Assembly: GCA_030849045.1 (NCBI GenBank)
Contig: JASAOL010000592.1
Span: 124,001-188,000 of the forward strand
From: Wallacemonas rigidus
Lineage: Eukaryota; Euglenozoa; Kinetoplastea; Trypanosomatida; Trypanosomatidae
DNA length: 64,000 nt
Direction of reading: 5' to 3'
Positions 29,745 through 37,708 of the stretch are shown piece after piece. Position 1 is the stretch's first letter. Every line of letters begins with the position of its first letter. The position numbers were made by a program, and so were the translations under genes. The notes under the pieces were generated by a model. That model saw only the letters and a list, made by a program, of their open reading frames with translations. It made no database searches and was not told the origin of the DNA.

Positions 29745-32711
29745 ATGAGCGCCAGACGAGGCTCGTCTCTTTTCCAGCCGGGCACCTACGTGGAGCCTGG
29801 GGCTCTCGATGGATGGCTCGCACCAGGCAGCATAGAGGTCCCCGAGTCGCGTATCGTGGTGAAGCCACGCCCGTCGCACACAAATCCTGTCCGCCGCGTG
29901 ACGGGTGCTGCTGACATGTATCCCACAAAGGAAGAAGTGGCTATCGCCCCTCCTTCCGCGGCGCATGCCGTGCCCACAGCACCGTCCCCACCACAACCAC
30001 AGCAAGTGCAGAAGAAGGCCGCCCCACAGCGACTTCAGTTCCCTGTCCCGGCGGATCTGCAGAAGCGTGCAGAGACGCCACGGGCAAGCAAGGCACGCGA
30101 CGCGCCGGCGCCGGCGCCCGTGATCGCCATACCGCGCAGCCTGGACCCGAAAGAGAAGGCCCGCGCGCTGGCCGAGTCGATCCGCCGGGAGGAAGCGCGT
30201 AAAGAAAAAGAAGCCTTCATCACGCTGCGCTTGCTGGAGAAGGAGTGCGCCTGCTCGGTTCCCGTGTGCCGACTGAAGGATTGTCACGCCTGTGACTACT
30301 GCGTCGTCTTCAACAGCGCCAAGGCACGCGACGCGTACTTCGTGCCGGTCGTCGACGGGCTCTCTGGCATTGTGTTCCATCTAAGCAAGCCGGAGCTGCT
30401 GCGCGTCCCACCACCACCGCGCAGTCCTGAAGGCAAGCGCTACAAAAAGGTCAAGAACGCCATCTTCCATTTGGAGGCCGTGCTCATCAACCACACGACC
30501 ACATCTCTGCACGTCACCGTTCACGCGGACTTCGAGGAGGCGTTTTATCAAATACAAGTGGACCGGCTCAACGCCATGGCCGAGCGAGCGACGGCGATGG
30601 GCAGTGTGTACAAGGAAGCCCCGCCGGTGAACGCGCCGTTTCCCACACGTGCGTGTGACCTCGTCGATTCACAGAAGAAGCGCATCTTGAGCGGCGTCAT
30701 TGACCAGCTCATTTATGGTCAAGCCAATGTACCTGCCGATGCGGATGGCTTGAGCCTTTTCCCTGCACACGTCGACGACATACGCGATGAGATCTGGCGT
30801 CAAACGCCTGTGTTCAACGTCGCCAAGATTGCCGCGGACGTCGACGAGGACACCATTCGAGACTACTTTGGCGAGGAGACGTGCTTCTACTTCGCCTGGA
30901 TGAACCACTACAAGCGTTGGCTCGGCGCGGCAGGTCTCCTCGGACTTGCGGTAACCCTCGTCGGGGGCTCCTCGCAGCTGAAGAGCGGTGACGGCAACCA
31001 GCGCGATGTCCTCGGCAGCCTGGACCCTTCGTACAATCCCTTCACGCTGGTCTTCACTGCGCTGCTCGTCGTGGGCAGTGTGTTGTGCGTGAAAATGTGG
31101 GAGCGCCGCTGCCGCACGATTGCGATGCGTTACGAGATGTACGTGCCTGTCTCCAAGGAGGAAGAGCGCCACGAATTCAAGGGTGAGCCCGGCATCGACC
31201 CAATCACGGGTGAAGCTCGGCGAATGTACCCGGCGTGGAAACGGGCTTTTGTGCTGCAGCCCCTCTCGTGGCTCATCATTGGTCTCTTCATGTTTGCTGC
31301 CTTGGGTGTGCTGCTCGCGTTCCTCAACTTGGACGGCCTGGTGCCAACGCCCGATAGTTTCGGTGCGATTCCGATCTTGCTGCGACTTGGCCAGCGTGGG
31401 GGTATCTTCAATCAAATTGATCACCCGTGGCTCGCGCGCATCCCTACGACAGCCTATTCTATTGTCATTTCCCTTCTCAGCACTCAGTTCCGTGGCCTTG
31501 CGGAGAAGCTGACCGACATGGAGAACTACCGGCTCCGTGGCGACTACGTCCGCTCGCTCACGCAGAAGCGTGTTGTCTTTGAGCTCTTCAACTCTTACGG
31601 TAAACTCCTTTACATCGCCTTTGTGCGACGCAGTATGGCAGAGCTGTCGTATCATCTCAAGTCGATCTTCTTCATGGGCGTTTTCATGCGGCTCTTCATG
31701 GGAACTATCTTACCTTTTGTGCTCACACACCGCACCAAACTCACGACCACCGCCAAGCAGCACCGCGCCGCGTTGAAGGCGAAGAAGCAGCAGAAAGCGG
31801 CGGACGCCAAGGATGGTGTCGTGGCCGAGGCCAGTGACGACGATGAGAAGGAGAACGAACACGAGCGCGGCGGTGAATGGCAGTCTCAGCCACAGCAGCA
31901 TGGTGGTAGTAGCGAGTCGGCACTCGATGAGGCTGATGAGAAGCTAGAGTCGTACGAGGTGTACAGTGATTACATTGAAATGGCCATCCAGTTCGGCTAC
32001 ATCACACTTTTCGCCGCTGTATTCCCGCTGGCTTCCTTCATCGCACTACTCTCCAACTTTATTGAGGTGCGCTCCGATCTGTTCAAGCTCTGCTACGTCG
32101 CACGTCGCCCGATTCCTCGTTTGGGTGTCGAGGAGAACGAGGCGTGGATTGGTGTGATGCGTCTGGTCGTCTTCATGGCGGTGATCACGAACACGCTGCT
32201 CCTATTCTTCACCACATCCACCATGACGCCGCTGTTTCCGCAGGGTTACAAGACGGCGCTCGTGGCGCCGAACATGGCCTACGCTTTGGTGCCGCTGTCG
32301 GTGGGGAGTGAAGAGTTGGTCACTGTGGACACCGTGATGCCTGGGAACAGCACGACAGGGGCGATGTGGAACGCAACAAATTACACGCACAGCGCCCACT
32401 CCTTCGTCTCCATGTCCGACGAGGTCAAGAGGAGCCAGAAGAAGGCGGCGACGAAGAACGCCACGCACGCGCGTCAGCGGACGCCGTCCGCGAAGCCCGC
32501 GCAGTCACAGTACGTCGACGTCCAGTACGTGCAGCTTGCCGAGGGTGGTGATGGTAAGCAGTTGATTGTCATCGCGATGATCACCGAACACGTCGTGTTG
32601 GCGTTCAGCTTCTTTCTTTTCTGGCGCATCTCGTCCTTTCCGCGCAAGGTGGGGATCTACCTTGCCAAGAGAGTCCACGAGCGGGTGATGCGAAGACCCA
32701 AGGTAGACTAG
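29745..32711 (+). CDS. Anoctamin (TMEM16) family membrane protein
   Basis: This 988-residue protein matches the anoctamin (TMEM16) family of Ca2+-gated lipid scramblases and chloride channels. The first 110 residues are Pro/Ala-rich and probably disordered. The anoctamin core starts at about 370 with IRDYFGEETCFYFAWM, the family's hallmark entry to the first helix. It continues with FNSYGKLLYIAF around 630 and DYIEMAIQFGYITLF at 742. Two acidic pairs line up with the Ca2+ ligands of TMEM16A helices 7 and 8: Asp742/Glu745 and Glu774/Asp778, with 29 residues between Glu745 and Glu774 as in TMEM16A. The Asn/Glu ligands of helix 6 are not recognisable. A 70-residue charged loop separates helices 6 and 7. 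Channel versus scramblase cannot be decided. The ATG at 29745 is preferred because it is the first after the acceptor at 29695. Confidence 0.9.
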   Translation: MSARRGSSLFQPGTYVEPGALDGWLAPGSIEVPESRIVVKPRPSHTNPVRRVTGAADMYPTKEEVAIAPPSAAHAVPTAPSPPQPQQVQKKAAPQRLQFPVPADLQKRAETPRASKARDAPAPAPVIAIPRSLDPKEKARALAESIRREEARKEKEAFITLRLLEKECACSVPVCRLKDCHACDYCVVFNSAKARDAYFVPVVDGLSGIVFHLSKPELLRVPPPPRSPEGKRYKKVKNAIFHLEAVLINHTTTSLHVTVHADFEEAFYQIQVDRLNAMAERATAMGSVYKEAPPVNAPFPTRACDLVDSQKKRILSGVIDQLIYGQANVPADADGLSLFPAHVDDIRDEIWRQTPVFNVAKIAADVDEDTIRDYFGEETCFYFAWMNHYKRWLGAAGLLGLAVTLVGGSSQLKSGDGNQRDVLGSLDPSYNPFTLVFTALLVVGSVLCVKMWERRCRTIAMRYEMYVPVSKEEERHEFKGEPGIDPITGEARRMYPAWKRAFVLQPLSWLIIGLFMFAALGVLLAFLNLDGLVPTPDSFGAIPILLRLGQRGGIFNQIDHPWLARIPTTAYSIVISLLSTQFRGLAEKLTDMENYRLRGDYVRSLTQKRVVFELFNSYGKLLYIAFVRRSMAELSYHLKSIFFMGVFMRLFMGTILPFVLTHRTKLTTTAKQHRAALKAKKQQKAADAKDGVVAEASDDDEKENEHERGGEWQSQPQQHGGSSESALDEADEKLESYEVYSDYIEMAIQFGYITLFAAVFPLASFIALLSNFIEVRSDLFKLCYVARRPIPRLGVEENEAWIGVMRLVVFMAVITNTLLLFFTTSTMTPLFPQGYKTALVAPNMAYALVPLSVGSEELVTVDTVMPGNSTTGAMWNATNYTHSAHSFVSMSDEVKRSQKKAATKNATHARQRTPSAKPAQSQYVDVQYVQLAEGGDGKQLIVIAMITEHVVLAFSFFLFWRISSFPRKVGIYLAKRVHERVMRRPKVD

Positions 32712-33545
32712 TTCTGTGAATCAGCAGACGAGAGAGAGGCGAATCGGGCAGGAAGTAACAAGAAAAGAAAAAAGAGACGCGTACAAGACAAGAGAGTTGT
32801 TCTCAGCCTTGCGATACCGAGCACACTTATTCTGTTGTTACCGTGGTACCTTTAACGCGATCGCGTGCGCCGTGTCACTGTCAACTGTGATGCTGCGATT
32901 CGCATTTCGGTTTTAGGTTCGCCTCCAGCAGACCGTGGGAAGGAGTTTTTCTGGGTTCATGTTATCGTTTTCATTTTCACGTCTGTGGACGTGCATATAT
33001 ATATATACATATATATACATATACGTATTCCTCTCGCACATCAGATGGAGAATTGCGTGCGCTTTCAAATCGAACCAATACAAAGAACGGTGCCTGTGTT
33101 GGCGACGTGCCGCCTATCACGGCTCTCTCGCTGTGTCTGGTGTGGCTCATCGTGATGTTCTCTTTGGCTTGATGGACGCAAGGAAGTCCACGAAGGCGCT
33201 CGTGTTGTCGGCTGCTCTCCTTCTCGTCTCCTCGTCTTTTGAACACAATTAGGGAGTCTTTTCAAAGATGTGGTCCTTTTTTTTTTCATTTTGGTTGAGT
33301 TCGCGTCGTCCTGTTAAAGTACATCTGTACATCTGATCCTCGCGCTGCTTCCTTCCTCCAATCCTCTCTCTCTATCTATCTATCTACCTATCTATTCATA
33401 TATTTCTCTCGATTGTTTCCACTATACGTGTAGCAGCACAACTATCAAAATCTCTCACCCGCTCGTGTCTTCTTTGTACAAGGCACGTCGCTCTTCTTCT
33501 CTCTCTCACACACACACACTTCCTCTCTTTGTCTGTTCTCTTCTC
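32712..33545 (+). other. Intergenic region before the ubiquitin-like gene
   Basis: No gene is supported. It includes a TA-rich repeat (TATATACATATATA type) at about 32996-33022 and CTAT repeats at about 33366-33396. A pyrimidine-rich stretch ends at the AG 33432-33433, the likely acceptor, with no ATG before 33546. Confidence 0.5.
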
Positions 33546-35606
33546 ATGCTCATCAATATTCGGGGCACGCGGCCAGAGCACAACATCGACAGCCTGCCTG
33601 TGGACGAAAATGCGTCGGTGAGCGAACTGCGGCGACTTGTGGCAGAGCGCCTACATGTCAGCAGCCCATCGCGTATCCGTCTTGTCTACTGTGGTCGTCT
33701 GTTGGACGATGCGCAGCCGGTGTCGTATTACAACATCCAGGAGGGTCGCGCGCTTCACATGGTGGTGAGCGCCGCTGACGCGGCCAGCCATAATGGGGCG
33801 ACGCGCACGACGGCCCCCGCTTTCGACACCACACCCGGCACCGGCGCGACGAGCCCCGATGGCTTTGCCTTCTTTCATGAGAACGCCAGCAACGTGCCGA
33901 ACCTCGCGCAGATGTCCACGAATGTCGGGACCATGCTGGCGTCCGTCGCGCCGTTCCTCTCCGGTGTCCAGCAGGCGGTACCGTTGCCGCAGTCCGCTTC
34001 GGTCCTGACGAGTCTCATCGGCGCCGCGCTTCAGCAGCAGGCACAGTCTGCGATGGGTGTACCAACAGGCGGAACAGCCACGGGGACGGGGACTGGTGTG
34101 AGTGGATTCCCCTCAGCAACGACAGCGACAGGGACCACAGCCACCACCACACCCGCACCGGTTCCTGGATTTCCGCAAGCACCGAGAGCGGACTCTGCGC
34201 GTCAGCCCACGCCGACGACGGTACCGACCGCTGGACCGGGCCCCAGCGTATCTCGTGGTATTCCCCTCGCACGCACCACGTCCTCGCACGTACCTGATGG
34301 CGCTGCTACCGTCTCAGTGGCAATGGCGCACGGCGGCGGGCCACAGGTGGGATTGACACCGCTCTTGGGTGGCGTGTATGTGCACGTCCACTGCGATTTC
34401 AACGAGCTCGATCATCTTCCTGAGCGACTGATGCAGCTTCAGCAGCGCATGGCCATGCCGCACGTGGTGTTTCATGCGCACGGGCCAGCCACGACCACTA
34501 CGCCGCCCACCACCACGTCCACAGCCGCCGCCACGTCACCCGCGGCAACAAGTGCGGTCGCGACTGTGCGTCAGGTCGAGGCACCCGAGGCGGGCACGTC
34601 GATGCTCCTTTACGAAACAACCCCTGTGTCGCAGGCGCGCCAGGAGTCAACGGTTGGTACGCGGCAGGAAAACCTTCAGCGGTGGTTCGGCGCCCTCTCC
34701 CGCGATGCGAACGCGACACCGCTGATGCTGCCCAGCATTTTCTCTGCTTTGGGTCCACACGTTGGCATCGCGGGTGTGGCTCCGCTTCTGGCCGGCAACT
34801 GGGCTCCCATTGCGCAGCAGCGGCCGCTCCTCGAAAGCGAACTGCTCCGCTACATGCGCGCGTACTGCCCGGGCGGAGTCAACAGCACCGATCTCTGTGA
34901 GCGCGAGGCTTGGCGTCTCTACGAACACCTATGGAGCCAAGACTCCATTCGCCGCTTGGTTACACAGGAGCAGCGACCGGAAATGGGGGTCGTCGATCCC
35001 GGTACTGGTCGCACGCCACTGCAGAACGAGTTTTTGAGTTATCTGAGGACGGTGACCAACCGTATCGCCGTGATGATGCACACGGCACGGGGTGGTCTTG
35101 ACGATCAGGCGTGGATGCTCATGCTGCGCACGGACCTGGTGCGACTAGTCGGCGTCGCATACCTTCGCAGCCACCACTGGTTCACGCAGGGCAGTGCCGC
35201 GCTGACACACATCTTGCTTGAGTCGATGGAAATTCTCATCACACAGTCGCGTTCCAGCGCCGCGGCGATGACGGCGATGCTGCCGATGCTGCGCATGTCA
35301 TTACCTACCTTGCTGCAGTCCTGGGCGAGCGAGTACGAGCAGTCGGGTCTGCGTTCGGAGGGGGACGACGCCGTGTTCCGCTTCCGATACTTCCCCGAGG
35401 AAACGCGCGAGGTCGCCACACGCTCGGAAGCCGATCTTCTTGATGAGGCCTTGACCGAGCTCCAAGAAGCACCACGTGATGCCGCCGCCTCCGCAAGTGC
35501 AGAGGCCGTGCGGACGGCCATTGGCGAGTGGGCAGCAGCGGCGCACGCCCCAGCGGATGTCGTTGACACGCTGCGCCACATCACCTCGCAGGACCAGCAT
35601 CGGTAA
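33546..35606 (+). CDS. Ubiquitin-like-domain protein, possibly BAG6/Scythe-type
   Basis: This 686-residue protein begins with a ubiquitin-like domain (about 1-75). It has the SVSELRRLVAERL helix, IRLVYCGRLLDD (the family's R-L-I-Y-x-G-R-x-L-x-D pattern) and YNIQEGRALHMVV, and no C-terminal Gly-Gly, so it is a built-in domain rather than a conjugated modifier. Residues 110-260 hold a hydrophobic stretch and then Thr/Pro-rich repeats. A segment HVHCDFNELDHLPERL lies near 280. The C-terminal 300 residues are mainly helical, with AALTHILLESMEILI. The overall plan (N-terminal Ubl, Pro/Thr-rich middle, helical tail) is like BAG6/Scythe, which escorts tail-anchored and aggregation-prone proteins to the proteasome. 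Ubiquilins are the alternative, but no UBA domain is visible. Function is inferred with low certainty. Confidence 0.8.
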   Translation: MLINIRGTRPEHNIDSLPVDENASVSELRRLVAERLHVSSPSRIRLVYCGRLLDDAQPVSYYNIQEGRALHMVVSAADAASHNGATRTTAPAFDTTPGTGATSPDGFAFFHENASNVPNLAQMSTNVGTMLASVAPFLSGVQQAVPLPQSASVLTSLIGAALQQQAQSAMGVPTGGTATGTGTGVSGFPSATTATGTTATTTPAPVPGFPQAPRADSARQPTPTTVPTAGPGPSVSRGIPLARTTSSHVPDGAATVSVAMAHGGGPQVGLTPLLGGVYVHVHCDFNELDHLPERLMQLQQRMAMPHVVFHAHGPATTTTPPTTTSTAAATSPAATSAVATVRQVEAPEAGTSMLLYETTPVSQARQESTVGTRQENLQRWFGALSRDANATPLMLPSIFSALGPHVGIAGVAPLLAGNWAPIAQQRPLLESELLRYMRAYCPGGVNSTDLCEREAWRLYEHLWSQDSIRRLVTQEQRPEMGVVDPGTGRTPLQNEFLSYLRTVTNRIAVMMHTARGGLDDQAWMLMLRTDLVRLVGVAYLRSHHWFTQGSAALTHILLESMEILITQSRSSAAAMTAMLPMLRMSLPTLLQSWASEYEQSGLRSEGDDAVFRFRYFPEETREVATRSEADLLDEALTELQEAPRDAAASASAEAVRTAIGEWAAAAHAPADVVDTLRHITSQDQHR

Positions 35607-35990
35607 CGCCGGTGACGCGTCGTTCGGAGCGCTCCGAGGAGAAGAAAAGCAACGTCAGGTTTTGTCCGGAGCTATTGTAGAAGTCTTTGGTTTTTATTTA
35701 TTTTTTATTTGTTTTGTTTTCTCCCTCCGAATTCTAGACGGCGATGGCGGTGTCGTATGTTTCTTCAGGTAGCGGACTTGTCACTTGGCGTCACGGCCTT
35801 TCTTTGTGCAGCATGCCGTTGTCGAAAACAAACAGTCTATCTTACCATCGTCTACGGACTTCCCTCGTGCACCTGTGCACGCACCCGTTGATGCGAACAC
35901 CACACACACATATATATATATGCATATATCCTCTTCCGTCTCGTACCCGGTTGTTGCTGTTGTTGTTTTTTTTAGTGGCTACATACACCC
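35607..35990 (+). other. Intergenic region with 14-bp palindrome; ZADH2-like acceptor
   Basis: No gene is seen. A perfect 14-bp palindrome TCGGAGCGCTCCGA lies at 35624-35637, 18 nt after the ubiquitin-like stop. Further on are TA-rich (35910-35925) and T-rich stretches. The tract TTGTTGTTTTTTTTAG ends in the AG at 35974-35975, 15 nt ahead of the ATG at 35991. Confidence 0.55.
35974..35975 (+). promoter_or_regulatory. Putative spliced-leader acceptor AG for the ZADH2-like gene
   Basis: It closes a run of GTTGTTGTTTTTTTTAG and leaves a 15-nt 5' UTR. Confidence 0.55.
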
Positions 35991-37025
35991 ATGTCCAAAC
36001 CTACCACCGCCTCTTTCCGGAAGATTGTCGCGCGCGAGTACTCGACAAGTTTCCGCAAGTCGACGTGTATCGAGACCGTCGCATTCCCCTCGTCCGTTGC
36101 GCCGACGACTTTGCTCGTGCGGAACCGTTTCGTCGGCATCAACGCGAGTGATATCAACTTCACCGCCGGTGTCTACCAGCCCGATGTCACTCCGCCGTTC
36201 GACTGCGGTTTCGAGGCGGTCGGCGAGGTGGTGGAAGTCGGTTCCGCCGTCAAAAACGTGAAGCCCGGCGATGCCGTGGTGACGCAGAGCTACGGTGCGT
36301 TCGCCGAGTACCAGGTTGTGCCTCAGCGGCATGCGAAGCTGGTGCCGTCGCTACGCCGCGAGTGGCTGCCGCTGGATCTGAGCGGGACCACCGCGTCCAT
36401 TGCACTGGAGCGCGTGCTCAAGCCGCAGAAGGGCGAGCGCGCTATTGTGACCGCCGCCTCCGGCGGGACAGGGCACTTCGCTGTTCAACTGCTCAAGAAC
36501 GTGTACGGCTGCTCGGTCCTCGGGACGTGTTCCTCGGCTAGCAAGGCGGATCTTCTGCGGTCTATCGGCTGCGACGCCATCGTGAACTACCGGGAGGTCG
36601 CGGAGAAGGGCGAAAAGCTGTCCGCCGCCATAAAGGCTGTGTATCCGAATGGCGCCCAGCTCGCGTATGAGTCCGTCGGTGGCGATATGCTCGACACCGT
36701 CGTGGACGCGCTCGCGCTCCGCGGTCGCGTGCTTTCGATTGGAAGCATCTCCACGTACGAAAGCGGCGCCGCAGCGGGTGCGGCGAACAAGCGTCCGCTT
36801 CCGCTTCGTTTGCTTTCCAAGAGTGCCACACTACACACCTTTTTCTTACCGCACTACGCCAAGTACGCGCCAACGCACTTCGCGAAACTGTGTGACTTGT
36901 TTGAGAAGGGCGTCATTCAGCCGCACATTGATCCGACGCCGTTCAAGGGTCTTGAAGATGTGGCCACTGCGATCGACCACATGTACGCTCGCAAGAACAG
37001 TGGCAAGCTTATCGTTGAGTTGTAA
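35991..37025 (+). CDS. ZADH2/PTGR3-type NADPH-dependent reductase (MDR superfamily)
   Basis: This 344-residue protein is a medium-chain dehydrogenase/reductase close to human ZADH2 (prostaglandin reductase 3), which reduces 15-keto-prostaglandin-type enones with NADPH. Stretches shared with it are LLVRNRFVGINASDIN, the GFEAVGEVV turn, SGTTASIAL, AASGGTGHFAVQLLK (nucleotide-binding, about 153-167), GTCSSASKADLLRSIGCDAI and a C-terminal KNSGKLIVEL. There are no zinc-site cysteines of the alcohol dehydrogenase type, as in quinone reductases. Length equals the family's. The short 5' UTR fixes the start. It is the last gene of the plus-strand unit, right before the strand switch. The natural substrate in a protist is unknown, and peroxisomal location, known for the animal enzyme, cannot be read here. 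Confidence 0.9.
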   Translation: MSKPTTASFRKIVAREYSTSFRKSTCIETVAFPSSVAPTTLLVRNRFVGINASDINFTAGVYQPDVTPPFDCGFEAVGEVVEVGSAVKNVKPGDAVVTQSYGAFAEYQVVPQRHAKLVPSLRREWLPLDLSGTTASIALERVLKPQKGERAIVTAASGGTGHFAVQLLKNVYGCSVLGTCSSASKADLLRSIGCDAIVNYREVAEKGEKLSAAIKAVYPNGAQLAYESVGGDMLDTVVDALALRGRVLSIGSISTYESGAAAGAANKRPLPLRLLSKSATLHTFFLPHYAKYAPTHFAKLCDLFEKGVIQPHIDPTPFKGLEDVATAIDHMYARKNSGKLIVEL

Positions 37026-37100
37026 AATGATATGAAAAGGAAGGAACAAAGTACCAAAAAAAAAAAAACAGCATTCGGCAGACGTAGAAGAGAGGAGACG

Positions 37101-37124
37101 CCGCTGTCACAGCTGTGGCAGCGG
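37101..37124 (+). repeat. 24-bp near-perfect palindrome in the strand-switch region
   Basis: The sequence CCGCTGTCAC, then AGCT, then GTGGCAGCGG reads the same on both strands except for one position pair. In plus-strand RNA that pair is a U-G wobble, giving a continuous 10-bp stem with an AGCU loop. In minus-strand RNA it is a C-A mismatch. Confidence 0.75.
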
Positions 37125-37259
37125 AAAGACAAGCGCACAACAGACGGACTGCTGTGCTTTCGGCTCGCCCCGGCGAAGAAAAACACAAGACAGAGAGGGC
37201 AGCCTGTCACGTCAAAAGAAAGACCAACGCACACGCCACACAAGCGCCATTCGTCCTCC

Positions 37260-37480
37260 GCCTGCGTCGCCTCATCCACCCTCGTCCTTCCCCCCGCCTT
37301 CTGCCGCGCCTGCGCGTCTCGCCATGCGGGTGGCCCGTCGCGCCCAGCGCCTCCGTCGGCGTCAGGGCCAGGGCGGGCGTGCTCGCCTGGGCAGCGCACC
37401 GTCGCCCCCGCCTGGGGCTTGGGGAAGGCGGATGGCGTGAGAGAGGCGGAGGAGGCGAGGGGCGGGTGGGCGACGCAGGC
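37260..37480. repeat. 12-bp inverted repeat arms within a GC-rich block
   Basis: GCCTGCGTCGCC at 37260-37271 is the exact reverse complement of the 12 bases at 37469-37480. Flanking bases show partial further complementarity. The block between the arms is GC-rich. Confidence 0.65.
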
Positions 37481-37708
37481 AGGAGGGGGCAAAAGGAGGG
37501 AAAACGCAGCGCCACGCGCACAGCGCAAAGCACGGGGAAGACACACCCCACAGCGTGGCCTTTTGTCTTGTTTTGGTTTTGCTTTTTGTTGCTGTTGTGT
37601 TTTCTCATCGAGCGATGGATAAAAACAAACAGGATGGAAAAAGAAGAAAAGACAGCAAAGGAGACGATCATGTACAGTGCTCCAAGTAACAAGAAAAGGT
37701 GCGCACAC

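Larger units (their letters stand above)
37026..37708. other. Convergent strand-switch region (end of both transcription units)
   Basis: All genes to the left point right and all genes to the right point left, so this 683-bp gap is where two polycistronic units converge. After an A-run (about 37056-37068) comes a 24-bp near-palindrome. Next is a GC-rich block with pyrimidine-rich DNA in its left part (37255-37310) and purine-rich, G-tract DNA in its right part (37440-37500), with 12-bp inverted arms 197 nt apart. No tRNA or other RNA gene was seen in it. In this group such regions are known termination sites, often marked by base J or tRNA genes. Confidence 0.8.
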
